Position numbers and translations under genes: made by a program. Positions 9,554 through 17,731 of a stretch of 23,025 nt of DNA are shown in pieces. The notes beneath the pieces are model-generated. The model did not search any database. It was not told the origin of the DNA and saw nothing but the letters and a program-made list of their open reading frames with translations. Position 1 is the stretch's first letter. Every line of letters begins with the position of its first letter. This DNA is from DATARH01 sp036264235 (lineage in GTDB: Bacteria; Pseudomonadota; Alphaproteobacteria; ATCC43930; CGMCC-115725), in NCBI GenBank assembly GCA_036264235.1, contig DATARH010000005.1, positions 1-23,025 of the forward strand, given 5' to 3'.

Positions 9554-10441
9554 ATGCGGTACGAGTTCGAAACGGTAGATGTGTTCACCGATCGCCGCTT
9601 TGGTGGCAATCCGTTGGCGGTATTGCCGAACGCCGACGGGCTTACAGCGGCTCAGATGCAGACGATCGCCGCCGAGTTCAACCTCTCCGAGACGAGCTTC
9701 GTGCTGCCACCGAAAGATGCATCGCACAGCGCCGAAGTACGCATTTTCACGCCGAAATCGGAGCTGCCGTTTGCCGGACACCCGAATGTCGGCACCGCCT
9801 TTGTCATCGCTCGCCGCGGCCACCCGCACGATCCGCTGCTGTTTGAGGAGAAGGCCGGCTTGGTGCCGCTCGAAATTTTGCGTGGCGATGGCGAGATCGT
9901 CGGTGCCCGACTGACCGCGCCGCAGCCGCTGCAGCGCGGTGAAGAGGTCGCGGCTGAGATTATTGCCGCGGCGTGTGCGCTCGATTCCGACGATATCGAC
10001 GTGCGGCAGCACAAGCCTTGCGTGGCCGGCTGTGGCACGGTTTTTCTGCTGGCTCAAGTGAAGAGCCGTCAGGCGCTGGAGCGGGCGCAGCCGCAAACTC
10101 ATGTGTTCGCCCAACATTTCCCGGTCGACGGCGCGGCCGGGATTCATCTGTATCTGCTCGATGGCGCGGACGGTATCGACGTTCGCACGCGCATGTTCTC
10201 GCCGCTCCACGGAATTCTGGAAGATCCGGCCACAGGCAGTGCCAATGTTACGCTGACGGCACTGCTCGCGAGCCTGCGGCCCGAACCCGACCTGTCACTG
10301 ACGCTTCGGATCGCGCAGGGCGTCGAGATGGGTAGGCCAAGCCTGCTCGAAGGCTCGGTCGAGAAGCAGGGTGGCGTGGTCGGCGTGCCGCGGCTCGGCG
10401 GCCGTTGCGTGCCGGTGACATCAGGCACGATCGAGGTCTGA
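9554..10441 (+). CDS. PhzF-family isomerase/epimerase-like protein
   Basis: PhzF-fold proteins resemble diaminopimelate epimerase; PhzF itself isomerises trans-2,3-dihydro-3-hydroxyanthranilate in phenazine synthesis, but most family members have unknown substrates. The ATG at 9554, with ACGGAG six bases upstream, gives 295 residues, the usual length. The N-terminal blocks DVFTDRRFGGNPLAV and FNLSETSFVLPP include Glu46, matching the catalytic Glu45 of PhzF. ELPFAGHPNVGTA and the C-terminal DPATGSANV are the other active-site loops. No phenazine genes are nearby, so phenazine synthesis should not be inferred. The next gene follows after 24 bases and is probably in the same transcript. Confidence 0.9.
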   Translation: MRYEFETVDVFTDRRFGGNPLAVLPNADGLTAAQMQTIAAEFNLSETSFVLPPKDASHSAEVRIFTPKSELPFAGHPNVGTAFVIARRGHPHDPLLFEEKAGLVPLEILRGDGEIVGARLTAPQPLQRGEEVAAEIIAAACALDSDDIDVRQHKPCVAGCGTVFLLAQVKSRQALERAQPQTHVFAQHFPVDGAAGIHLYLLDGADGIDVRTRMFSPLHGILEDPATGSANVTLTALLASLRPEPDLSLTLRIAQGVEMGRPSLLEGSVEKQGGVVGVPRLGGRCVPVTSGTIEV

Positions 10442-10465
10442 CATCGACATTCTGAACGGGAGGGG

Positions 10466-10900
10466 ATGATGAGAGCACGTATAGGCGTAATCGTGGTTCT
10501 ATTGGTGCTGCTCGCCGGACCGGCCTGGGCGCAGAGCAAGACGGCGATCCAGCAGCTCAACGATCAATGGGCCGCCGCATTCAACAAGGGCGACGCCGCG
10601 GCGCTGGCGGCGATGTACACCTCCGACGCGTATGTGCTGCCGGCGGGCGCGCCGATGGTGAAGGGCCGCACCGACATCGAGAAATTCATGGCCGGTGCCG
10701 TGCAACAGCTCGGTGAGATCAAGCTCACGACACTCGACGTCAAGCCGCTCGGCGGCAGCGCGGCGCGCGAGATCGGTACCGCCACCTTCAAGACGAAGGG
10801 TCAGACGCCGCAGGCCGGCGCCCTCAAATACGCCGTAGTCTGGCAGCGCGAGGGCGGCCGCTGGAAGCTGCTGCAAGACATCTGGAACATGGACAAGTAA
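10466..10900 (+). CDS. Secreted SnoaL/DUF4440-like (NTF2-fold) small protein
   Basis: A 144-residue protein with a signal peptide (GVIVVLLVLLAGPAWA, cleavage after residue 22) and a single NTF2-fold domain of the SgcJ/EcaC or DUF4440 type. Family features visible are IQQLNDQWAAAFNKGDAAAL, MYTSDAYVLPAG, the KGRTDIEKFM helix and the final strand VVWQREGGRWKLLQDIWN. Related proteins are often uncharacterised ligand-binding or isomerase-like domains; no function can be assigned. GGGAGGGG at 10458-10465 abuts the ATG at 10466, and a second ATG at 10469 has better spacing. Its position 24 bases after the phzF-like gene suggests co-transcription, although one product is cytosolic and the other exported. 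Confidence 0.8.
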   Translation: MMRARIGVIVVLLVLLAGPAWAQSKTAIQQLNDQWAAAFNKGDAAALAAMYTSDAYVLPAGAPMVKGRTDIEKFMAGAVQQLGEIKLTTLDVKPLGGSAAREIGTATFKTKGQTPQAGALKYAVVWQREGGRWKLLQDIWNMDK

Positions 10901-11128
10901 CCGGCACGTGAATCCTGGGCGAGATCAGCCCGATAAATCTGCCCATTCGCCATACCACTAGCGGCAGCGTAATAAGTGAAGTGCGCTCATTGGGTGTGGT
11001 GTCGGATTCGGTTGCTTGGCAACGACCTTCACGTCAGCAGCAGTGAATAGCCCGCGGTAATGCGCGGTCGGGCGCAAAGCGGCGGTGCATCGAAGGTTCA
11101 CCGTCGTCTAGCTCACTGCGGGCAGACG
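10901..11128. other. Intergenic gap between convergent genes
   Basis: No gene or RNA is recognised in this 228-base gap. It holds a short perfect hairpin GTTGC-TTG-GCAAC at 11011-11023 and a weaker GGGC/GCCC pair at 10917-10931. No T-rich terminator is visible for either flanking gene. Confidence 0.5.
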
Positions 11129-12175
11129 TTACGCCGGCGCGGCAAGGCTCGACAAAACCGATTGCTTTCCCTGGTCTGCGCTGCGAGCGAGGTTTATTGC
11201 GGGGACGCCACACAGCGCCTCAGTGCGTTCGCGCAGCGTCGGCGTGTCGGTGCACGGGCCGGTAATCAACGTGATTTCGAGACCAATTCCGGTCAACACC
11301 TGTTTTGCTCCAATTGCGGCGAGTGCGTCAGGAGCCGTGAGGACGACTTTCAGATCGGGGCGGCGGGGTTTGAGGCAGGCCAGGAACTCGGGCACGCTAG
11401 CGCCGAACAAGTCGCCGCCGCATTCCGCAACCAGCGCGTCGGCCGGTTGAGCGAGACAGAAATCGAGCATCTCATCGAAAAAGCCGGCGACGCTTTCGCG
11501 GCTGGAGGGGAAGGTAGTCGGAAGGCCGAAATCGATCGAATCGAAAGCTTGCACCGCGCCGAAGTCGCGGTATCTCGCGATCTCCTCGAAGGAAGAGGTG
11601 CCGGTCGCCTTCAGCGCGATGACCGGCACGCGGCGCTGCATGCGCAACGAGCGCAAAACAGCGATCCCGGCGGTGGTCTTGCCTATGTTGCCACAGGTCC
11701 CAACAATCAGATACACGGGCGCGCCGCGATCGCGTCCGGCGTCTTCCCGTACCGCGAACTGCCTGATATTCAGCGTCTCGCCGCCGTCGCCGCAAGCTGC
11801 GCCGAGATAGCGGACACGACCGAAATATCCGACCTTCGCAGGCGGCTCTCCGGTCAGCTCGCCCACGATGCCGGAATCCGCAATCACCCAGTACGGGTCA
11901 CGCGGAACGAGGCCACCAGTGGGGATGCGACCCGAAGCCCATCGGATTGACTCGCGGCATCCGGGCACCGCGAGAAACGTATCTCCTGGCGCGACTGTCA
12001 TCATTCGGCCGGTCGGCGCTTCCAGCGCAATCGGTGACGCGTCTTCCGGCAGTTCGAACAGGCAGACATCGCCTTCCTGACCGCGTGCCGATCGAAACCG
12101 GACGTGCCCGAGCGGCGGTACGCGCCGCAACACGGATGTAAGCTTGGGTTCGGCGGAAAACTCCCCGCCGGTCAT
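11129..12175 (-). CDS. BioD/DUF1611-like P-loop NTPase, function unknown
   Basis: A 348-residue protein that I do not recognise as a named enzyme. Residues 1-150 are probably a beta-rich domain (DVCLFELPEDASPIALEAP, VAPGDTFLAVPG, WVIADSGIVGEL). Residues 155-345 look like a SIMIBI-class P-loop domain: VGTCGNIGKTTAG (158-170) is a Walker A motif of the GT....GKT type found in dethiobiotin synthetase and DUF1611 proteins. AECGGDLFG (250-258) sits where BioD has its EGAGG motif, and ALKATGTSS resembles the BioD Lys/Ser substrate loop. It therefore probably binds a nucleotide and activates a small carboxylate or amino acid, but this is inference. The ATG overlaps the TGA of the upstream small gene (ATGA), which argues for translational coupling. 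MobB-, CobB- or CbiA-like roles are alternatives. Confidence 0.75.
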   Translation of the reverse strand: MTGGEFSAEPKLTSVLRRVPPLGHVRFRSARGQEGDVCLFELPEDASPIALEAPTGRMMTVAPGDTFLAVPGCRESIRWASGRIPTGGLVPRDPYWVIADSGIVGELTGEPPAKVGYFGRVRYLGAACGDGGETLNIRQFAVREDAGRDRGAPVYLIVGTCGNIGKTTAGIAVLRSLRMQRRVPVIALKATGTSSFEEIARYRDFGAVQAFDSIDFGLPTTFPSSRESVAGFFDEMLDFCLAQPADALVAECGGDLFGASVPEFLACLKPRRPDLKVVLTAPDALAAIGAKQVLTGIGLEITLITGPCTDTPTLRERTEALCGVPAINLARSADQGKQSVLSSLAAPA

Positions 12176-12402
12176 TTGCGCGGGCGTCGCGCTCTGCCCG
12201 CTGCCGATGTCCGGCCGCTCGCGCGCGTGCCCGAAGCCGTCGCGCCCGTCCGGGACGGTTGTCGCCCAGCCCTGACGTGCACGGAGAGCGCTTGAACCTG
12301 CTCGGGATTCGCTATCCCCAAGAGCCTGGCTACGTCCTGGAGCACTTCACGACTCACTTTGAGCCGCTGGACCTTGCCGTCGAGGACAACCATTCCGCCC
12401 AT
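12172..12402 (-). CDS. Small basic protein of unknown function, coupled to the P-loop NTPase gene
   Basis: A 76-residue protein with no family that I recognise. Residues 1-48 look folded: MVVLDGKVQRLKVSREVLQDVARLL suggests a short strand followed by a helix, then GIANPEQVQALSVHV. Residues 49-76 form a low-complexity Arg/Ser/Gly/Ala tail ending RARRPRK, which could bind nucleic acid or membrane. The frame continues upstream to 12537, but the ATG at 12402 has an excellent GGGAGAG ribosome binding site and begins the non-repetitive part, so it is preferred. The stop codon overlaps the start of the following P-loop gene in an ATGA arrangement. That overlap and the ribosome binding site are the main evidence for reality; the GC-rich tail could still be spurious coding. 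Confidence 0.55.
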   Translation of the reverse strand: MGGMVVLDGKVQRLKVSREVLQDVARLLGIANPEQVQALSVHVRAGRQPSRTGATASGTRASGRTSAAGRARRPRK

Positions 12403-12406
12403 CTGT

Positions 12407-12413
12407 CTCTCCC
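12407..12413 (-). promoter_or_regulatory. Ribosome binding site for the 76-residue small gene
   Basis: On the minus strand GGGAGAG is followed by ACAG and the ATG at 12402-12400. It decides the internal start over the upstream in-frame ATG codons at 12468 and 12537, neither of which has a comparable site. Confidence 0.6.
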
Positions 12414-12580
12414 GTGCCTTTCGTCGCCGCTCCCGCACTGCTACGCGGGTTGGATTTTCGATGAGCATGCAGTCTAACCGAGCATTCGTGCTTCGCAACG
12501 TTCTTCGACACCCCCGGTTGCGCTCGCGCCCGCCCACGGCCCATTCTTGATAGGCGGGACTCTCCGAAAGCTGCGACCGC

Positions 12581-15500
12581 TTAGCTCAATTCCGAAAGCA
12601 AGGCTTTGGCATGCTGAAGATCGGGCGTATCGCATCCTTCCGTGAACCACCCATAGACAGGCGCGAGAGAATCTTGAGCTTCGGAGCGCCGGTTCTGATC
12701 GCTGAGAAGCCTCGCAAGACTCATCGCGGCGCGCAATTCCCAAAATTTGGCGTCCTGCTCCGCGGCAATGACCAAAGCCTTGCGGTACAGTTCCTCGGCA
12801 GCCGCGCAATCCCCCTGCCGCAGGAGCATTTCGCCTTTATGCCTGGTAAATTCTGCCGCCAACCAGCGCACCCCGGTCGTTTCGGCAAGCTGCAAAGTCT
12901 CGTCCAGCACCCGCAGCGCCGCTTCGCGTTCCTCCGCAATTTCACATGCCCGGGCGAGCAGGGCGAGATAATGCGGCAACCACATTCGTTCTCCGTCGGC
13001 TTTGCGAGCTTCCACAGTGTTGCGGAGCAGTGATATTCCCTCCGCGACCTGTCCACGTTCGACTTTAAGCCAGCCTTGATGCATCGTCCCGTGTGACCCC
13101 CAGGTGGGGAAACCCTGCTCGGCCGCAACGGTCACCAGTTGGTCGGCACGCTCCTCTAAGGCGGGCTTGTCACCAAAGAGCGCTAGCATGATCGTCCCGA
13201 GCCCCAAGCTCAGTGCCAATGACGGCGGATGTGCCAGTTTTCGCGCCTCAGCGATGGCCGCGCTGCTCTTCCCCAATGCCTGGACAGGAAATCCAAGACA
13301 TAACAGGGTGAGCCCAAGATATGCTTCGGCCGTCACGTGAGGGTCCAGTCCAGCCGCATGGGTAAGCGAGCGGTGAGCGAGCGGGTCATAAACCGCGTGC
13401 ACCTGTTCCAGATGGAACCTCGACAGGCGAAAACTTCCGATGAGCATCAGGGTTCGCCCGGAGCCCACATGGCCCAAAACGAGCCCGGCGGACTCGTTGC
13501 ACTGACGGCTCAGGCGCAGCAGCTCCTCATCTAACCGCCGTGCCACATCGAGTTCGCCGCGAACGGCGTGATAACGGGACTGCGTATGAGGAATGTGAAG
13601 GAACTCGGATGGAGAGCCGATCCGCTCCCACAGTTCTCGTGCGCGGGCGCAGGCATAACCCGTTTCCGGCGCTATGTTGCCTTTGACAACGATCAAGGCC
13701 GCACCCAGAGCATTCCAAAACTCGAGTTCCTGTCGCTGTGTTTCGGGTGTCTCAGGCAGCAGCGCGAGCCGGTCCAGCCCCTTCTGTAGCTGCAGCATCG
13801 CCTCTGCCATGGCCGAACGTGCCGCCGATCTCCGGCCGGCCTTCCACCAATATTCGACCGACTTGTCTAGCAGCCCGGCCTCGGCGTAATGCTGCGCGAA
13901 CAGCTCGGGCTGCACGTCCAGCAAGTCGGGGTTTTGGGTTTCGAGCGCGTCGGCAATTTTTGCATGCAGCTGCTGGCGCGGGCCGCGCAGCAGGCTGGCA
14001 TGCGCGGCGTCCTGTACCAGCGCGTGCTTGAAGGCATAGACCGCATCGGGAGCGGCCCCGTGCTGGAACACCAGCTCGGAGGCGACCAGCCGGGCAAGAG
14101 CCGCCTCCAGCTCGTTCTCAGGCAGTCGCGAGACGGCGCGAAGCAGCACGTAGGAAAACTCGCGGCCGATCGCGGCGCCGATCTGGGCGACATGCCGGAC
14201 GGAGCCCAGCCGGTCCAGGCGCGCCATCAAGGAATCGTGCAAACTGGTCGGGATCGCGAAGGGCGGCAGCGCCCGGTCGAGCACGTAGCGATGGTCTTCC
14301 TCGCGCAGGAAACCGCTTTCGAGCACGCTTTTGGTCAGCTCCTCGACAAACAACGGTACGCCGTCGGTGCGGTCGACAATCTGCTCGACGACCTCCGCGG
14401 GCAGCGCCTTTCCGTCGGTCACCTGTAGGACCAGCGCGGTCCGGTCGGGGCGGTCGAGGCGATTGAGTGTCAACGCGCTCACACGCGGTTGGCCGATCCA
14501 GGATGCCTGGAACTCCGGCCGGGACGTCACGACCAGAAGCATCGAAAGTGGGCGGACCCGCTCCACCGTCAGGTCGAGCAACTCGCGCGAAGTCGGGTCG
14601 ATCCAATGTGCGTCCTCGAACACCATCAGCAGCGGTCGCTGACGTGCCAACCACTCGAGTTGCCGGATCAGCGCCTCCAGCGTCCGGCCTTTCTTGCGCC
14701 GCGGCGGGAGATTGGGCAGTGGGTGGCGGTCGGAACCCGGCAAGGACAACAGGTCAGCGAGCAGCGCGATATCGCCTTCGGGCGGCTCCGCACGGGTCGC
14801 CAAAGCTTCGAGCTTCGCCAGCTTCAGCTCGGGCGAGTCGTCGTCGGCAAAGCCGGCGGCGCGGCGGAGCTGCTCGACAAACGGGAACAAAGGGCTGTCC
14901 TGGTGATAAGGCGAGCAGAAGTGCCGCAGACAAAAGCCTGCCTCGGCCTGGACCCGGTCGATCAGCGCCGCAACGATGCGCGACTTGCCGATGCCGGCCT
15001 CGCCGGACACCAGCACGATCTGGGCGTCGCCCGCCTTGGCGCGCGCCCAGCGCCGCAGCAGCAGGTCGATTTCCTCATCGCGGCCGACGAGCCGGGTCAA
15101 CGCTGCGCCGCGCAAGGCCTCGAACCGGTTGGCGACAGAACTGAGACGCAGTACCTGCCAGGCCTGTACCGGTTCCGGGATCCCTTTCACCTCCACCCCA
15201 CCGAGGTCGCGGTACTCAAAAAGAGCGCCGACCAGCCGGCGCGTTGCTTCCGCGATGACGACAGCGTTGGGTTCGGCCAGTCCCTGCAGACGGGCGACAA
15301 GGTTTGGCGTCTCGCCGACGACGGACTGCTCCTGAGACGCACCTTCACCAATTAGCTCCCCGGCGACTACCAGCCCGGTGGCAATCCCGACGCGTGCCTG
15401 CAGCTTGAGGGATTTGACATCGGTGCGAGCGACGGCGTCGATCGCGCCGAGGCCCGCGCGCACTGCCCGCTCGGCATCATCCTCATGCGCCTGCGGGTAG

Positions 15501-15952
15501 CCGAAATAGGCCAAAACGCCGTCGCCCATGTACCGCGCGATAAAGCCGCCCGACTCGACGACGATCTCCGTGACGCTGCGATGGTATGCGGCGATGACCT
15601 CGCGCAGGTCCTCGGGATCGAGCCGCGCCGACAACGCGGTTGATCCGACCAGATCGCAAAACATCACCGTCAGTTGGCGCCGCTCGGCGCCCGATAATGT
15701 CTGGTATTGGGGCAACTCGTTCGCTGCTGGTGCAGCAAGCGCAGCGCTCTCCTTTATGGGTGCCGCGTCCTCGCGCAGGGCAGCGAGCGCGGCGAGCAGT
15801 TTGCGCCGATGCCCGACCGAGGTCACCCCCAGGTCGGTCAAGTCTTCCGCCGTCAGCTCCGGCAATACGTCGGCGTCGACATTATTGTCGCGGAACGCTT
15901 GTTCGTATTGTCCCAGCCCAAGACGGCTTAACCAGTCTCCAACGTTCACCAC
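12581..15952 (-). CDS. SAM domain-class III cyclase-STAND ATPase-TPR signalling protein
   Basis: A 1123-residue cytosolic signalling protein. Residues 1-60 are a SAM domain (WLSRLGLGQYEQAF, LTDLGVTSVGHRRKLL). Residues 88-270 are a class III adenylate/guanylate cyclase domain: MFCDLVGSTALSARLD gives metal ligand D100, YMGDGVLAYFG gives D144, and NLVAR supplies the transition-state Asn217 and Arg221, so it is probably active. A STAND-type ATPase follows with LVGRDEEI, Walker A GEAGIGKS (317-324) and the FEDAHW Walker B (445-450). The rest to the C terminus is helical TPR-like repeats. Such proteins are common as paralogues in soil alphaproteobacteria; input signals are mostly unknown. Start is GTG at 15952 or the adjacent GTG at 15949, after GGCGAGG. 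The 3' half appears less GC-rich than the 5' half. It is divergent from the dehydrogenase gene. Confidence 0.92.
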   Translation of the reverse strand: MVNVGDWLSRLGLGQYEQAFRDNNVDADVLPELTAEDLTDLGVTSVGHRRKLLAALAALREDAAPIKESAALAAPAANELPQYQTLSGAERRQLTVMFCDLVGSTALSARLDPEDLREVIAAYHRSVTEIVVESGGFIARYMGDGVLAYFGYPQAHEDDAERAVRAGLGAIDAVARTDVKSLKLQARVGIATGLVVAGELIGEGASQEQSVVGETPNLVARLQGLAEPNAVVIAEATRRLVGALFEYRDLGGVEVKGIPEPVQAWQVLRLSSVANRFEALRGAALTRLVGRDEEIDLLLRRWARAKAGDAQIVLVSGEAGIGKSRIVAALIDRVQAEAGFCLRHFCSPYHQDSPLFPFVEQLRRAAGFADDDSPELKLAKLEALATRAEPPEGDIALLADLLSLPGSDRHPLPNLPPRRKKGRTLEALIRQLEWLARQRPLLMVFEDAHWIDPTSRELLDLTVERVRPLSMLLVVTSRPEFQASWIGQPRVSALTLNRLDRPDRTALVLQVTDGKALPAEVVEQIVDRTDGVPLFVEELTKSVLESGFLREEDHRYVLDRALPPFAIPTSLHDSLMARLDRLGSVRHVAQIGAAIGREFSYVLLRAVSRLPENELEAALARLVASELVFQHGAAPDAVYAFKHALVQDAAHASLLRGPRQQLHAKIADALETQNPDLLDVQPELFAQHYAEAGLLDKSVEYWWKAGRRSAARSAMAEAMLQLQKGLDRLALLPETPETQRQELEFWNALGAALIVVKGNIAPETGYACARARELWERIGSPSEFLHIPHTQSRYHAVRGELDVARRLDEELLRLSRQCNESAGLVLGHVGSGRTLMLIGSFRLSRFHLEQVHAVYDPLAHRSLTHAAGLDPHVTAEAYLGLTLLCLGFPVQALGKSSAAIAEARKLAHPPSLALSLGLGTIMLALFGDKPALEERADQLVTVAAEQGFPTWGSHGTMHQGWLKVERGQVAEGISLLRNTVEARKADGERMWLPHYLALLARACEIAEEREAALRVLDETLQLAETTGVRWLAAEFTRHKGEMLLRQGDCAAAEELYRKALVIAAEQDAKFWELRAAMSLARLLSDQNRRSEAQDSLAPVYGWFTEGCDTPDLQHAKALLSELS

Positions 15953-16198
15953 GGCCTCGCCTATGTGAACTGGCGCCCCGGATCCCGGTCTTCCCGCCGC
16001 CAGGATCGCGCATTAGGCCGCCGTTGGGCAACGGTCAATCGCGCCGAGGCCCGTAGCAGACGACCGAATTGGATCGGGTTTTCACAATTGCGCCCGATGA
16101 TCGCCGCGGCGCGATAGCAGGCCCGGCCGCCCTGCGACATCGCCGGTCCCCGCCGCGTTGCGACTTGGGCTAAGCTCCGCCGCAAACGGAGGAGCCCC
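15953..16198. promoter_or_regulatory. Divergent intergenic region between cyclase and dehydrogenase genes
   Basis: This 246-base gap must hold the promoters of both flanking genes. I see no convincing sigma-70 pair. The clearest element is the inverted repeat CCGTTG-GG-CAACGG at 16021-16034. GGAGGAG at 16188-16194, four bases before the ATG at 16199, is a strong ribosome binding site for the dehydrogenase. Confidence 0.5.
16021..16034. promoter_or_regulatory. Inverted repeat, possible operator
   Basis: CCGTTG and CAACGG are perfect inverted arms separated by GG, inside the divergent intergenic region. The short spacer suits a dimeric repressor site better than an RNA hairpin. No regulator gene is adjacent, so the assignment is speculative. 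Confidence 0.3.
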
Positions 16199-17260
16199 AT
16201 GGCAAAGACATATCGAGTCGCCGTCATCGCCGGCGATGGCATCGGCCGCGAGGTGGTGCCGGAAGGAATCGCGGCGTTGGAAGCCGCCGCCCGGCGCTAC
16301 GGCTTCGGCCTGGAATGGACCGAATTCGACTGGAGCTGCGAGACTTATGCAAAAACCGGCCGGATGATGCCGGAGGACGGTATCGAGCGGCTGCGGCCGT
16401 ACGATTCGGTATTCCTTGGCGCGGTCGGCTATCCCGGCGTGCCGGACCACGTCTCGCTCTGGGGTCTCCTGATCCCATTGCGGCGCAATTTTCACCAATA
16501 CATCAACCTGCGCCCTGTTCGCTTGATGGCCGGGGTCGAGTCGCCGCTGAAGAACCGCGCCCCGGGCGACATCGATTTCTACGTCGTGCGCGAGAACAAC
16601 GAGGGCGAATATTCGGAGATCGGCGGCCGCCTGTTTTCCGGCACCGACAACGAGATGGCGATGCAGGAGGCGGTATTCACCCGCCGCGGCTGCGACCGCG
16701 TGATGCGCTACGCCTTCGAGCTGGCGCGGTCACGCAAGAAGCATGTGACATCGGCCACCAAGTCGAACGGCATCATCCATACGATGCCATTCTGGGACGA
16801 GCGCTTCGCGGCGGTCGGCAAGGACTATCCCGACATCAAAACCGACCAGTACCACATCGATATTCTGACCGCGCATTTCGTGCGCCATCCCGATTGGTTC
16901 GATGTCGTCGTCGGGTCCAACCTGTTCGGCGATATCTTATCCGATCTCGGCCCGGCGGTGGTCGGCTCCATCGGCATTGCGCCGAGTGGCAACATCAATC
17001 CCGAGCGCGAATACCCGTCGATGTTCGAGCCGGTGCACGGTTCCGCTCCGGACATCGCCGGGCGCGGTATCGCCAATCCGATCGGCCAGATTTGGTCGGG
17101 CGCGATGATGCTGGAGCATTTCGGCGAGAGTGCCGCCGCACAGGCGGTCGAGCGCGCGATTGCCGAGGTACTGGCCGAGGGCGGCACTTGCACCCCCGAC
17201 CTCGGCGGCAATGCCGGCACCAAGGATCTCGGCGCTGCCGTGGCAGCGGCGATTCGATAG
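16199..17260 (+). CDS. Tartrate/D-malate dehydrogenase-type decarboxylating dehydrogenase
   Basis: A 353-residue member of the isocitrate/isopropylmalate dehydrogenase superfamily, which oxidises and decarboxylates 2-hydroxy acids with NAD and a divalent metal. The N terminus YRVAVIAGDGIGREVVPEG and the block LRRNFHQYINLRPVRLM (Arg95, Arg105) with VRENNEGEYSEIGGR (Arg131) match the tartrate dehydrogenase/D-malate dehydrogenase branch (TtuC/DmlA type) better than LeuB. Lys188 and the metal ligands Asp221, Asp245 and Asp249 (SNLFGDILSDLGP) are present, so it should be active. The ATG follows a strong GGAGGAG site. No leuC, leuD or leuA gene is adjacent, again against leucine synthesis. Substrate within the branch (D-malate, tartrate or similar) cannot be decided from sequence. 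Confidence 0.88.
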   Translation: MAKTYRVAVIAGDGIGREVVPEGIAALEAAARRYGFGLEWTEFDWSCETYAKTGRMMPEDGIERLRPYDSVFLGAVGYPGVPDHVSLWGLLIPLRRNFHQYINLRPVRLMAGVESPLKNRAPGDIDFYVVRENNEGEYSEIGGRLFSGTDNEMAMQEAVFTRRGCDRVMRYAFELARSRKKHVTSATKSNGIIHTMPFWDERFAAVGKDYPDIKTDQYHIDILTAHFVRHPDWFDVVVGSNLFGDILSDLGPAVVGSIGIAPSGNINPEREYPSMFEPVHGSAPDIAGRGIANPIGQIWSGAMMLEHFGESAAAQAVERAIAEVLAEGGTCTPDLGGNAGTKDLGAAVAAAIR

Positions 17261-17731
17261 TTAGGCCGACGGGCGGCGCCAGCCGGTCATCAGCCCGAGG
17301 AACACCCCGGTCCCGAGGCCCCATAGTCCGTTCACGATCGGGCCGACCAGGATTCGGGGAAAGCTGAAGATCGCGGCGACCGATCCGCCCTTCAGCGGCG
17401 TCACGACGAACCAGGCGACCAGCGTCGGGAACACGGCCCCGAAGACGATCGCGCCGACCCAATAGCCGCCGGGGGAGCGGTCGAACCACGGCTCGACCAG
17501 GACGAATATGATGCCCCACACACCGCCCCAGAACGCCAGCGAGATCACCTGCGGCACGCCGAATGGCGGCACCGCGTTCAAATTGTACGGCGTCCCCGGC
17601 GTGATCCCGATCAGGTGCAGCACCCACAGCCCGATCTGGTGAAAGATCAGCGTCGCCAGAAACGCCGCCACAAAACCGAGGATCAGGCGGTACCCGGAAG
17701 CGGTCGCCGGCACCGAAGCCGTTTGCGCCAT
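17261..17731 (-). CDS. Four-helix inner-membrane protein of unknown function
   Basis: A 156-residue hydrophobic protein that I do not recognise. Predicted membrane helices are near residues 15-40, 61-80, 89-110 and 127-150; a Pro-rich loop (ITPGTPYNLNAVPPFGVP) links the first two. The N terminus is short and polar, and the C terminus ends WRRPSA, so both ends are probably cytosolic. GGGGGAGGA five bases before the ATG is a strong ribosome binding site, and the reading frame has good hydrophobic patterning, so it is a real gene. Its TAA stop is immediately adjacent to the TAG stop of the convergent dehydrogenase gene, with no spacer. No enzymatic motif is visible. It is divergent from the DoxX gene. 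Confidence 0.8.
   Translation of the reverse strand: MAQTASVPATASGYRLILGFVAAFLATLIFHQIGLWVLHLIGITPGTPYNLNAVPPFGVPQVISLAFWGGVWGIIFVLVEPWFDRSPGGYWVGAIVFGAVFPTLVAWFVVTPLKGGSVAAIFSFPRILVGPIVNGLWGLGTGVFLGLMTGWRRPSA

Noticed and set aside
9554..10441. Phenazine biosynthesis from a PhzF-like gene
   Set aside because: No other phz genes are present, and most PhzF-fold proteins are not phenazine enzymes.
11060..11950. Plus-strand open frame opposite the P-loop NTPase gene
   Set aside because: The minus strand has recognisable NTPase motifs, while this translation has none.
12403..12537. N-terminal extension of the 76-residue small protein
   Set aside because: It is Arg-rich, lacks a ribosome binding site and runs into the intergenic gap; the internal ATG has a strong site.
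16199..17260. LeuB (3-isopropylmalate dehydrogenase)
   Set aside because: The substrate-loop region fits the tartrate/D-malate branch, and no leucine genes are adjacent.
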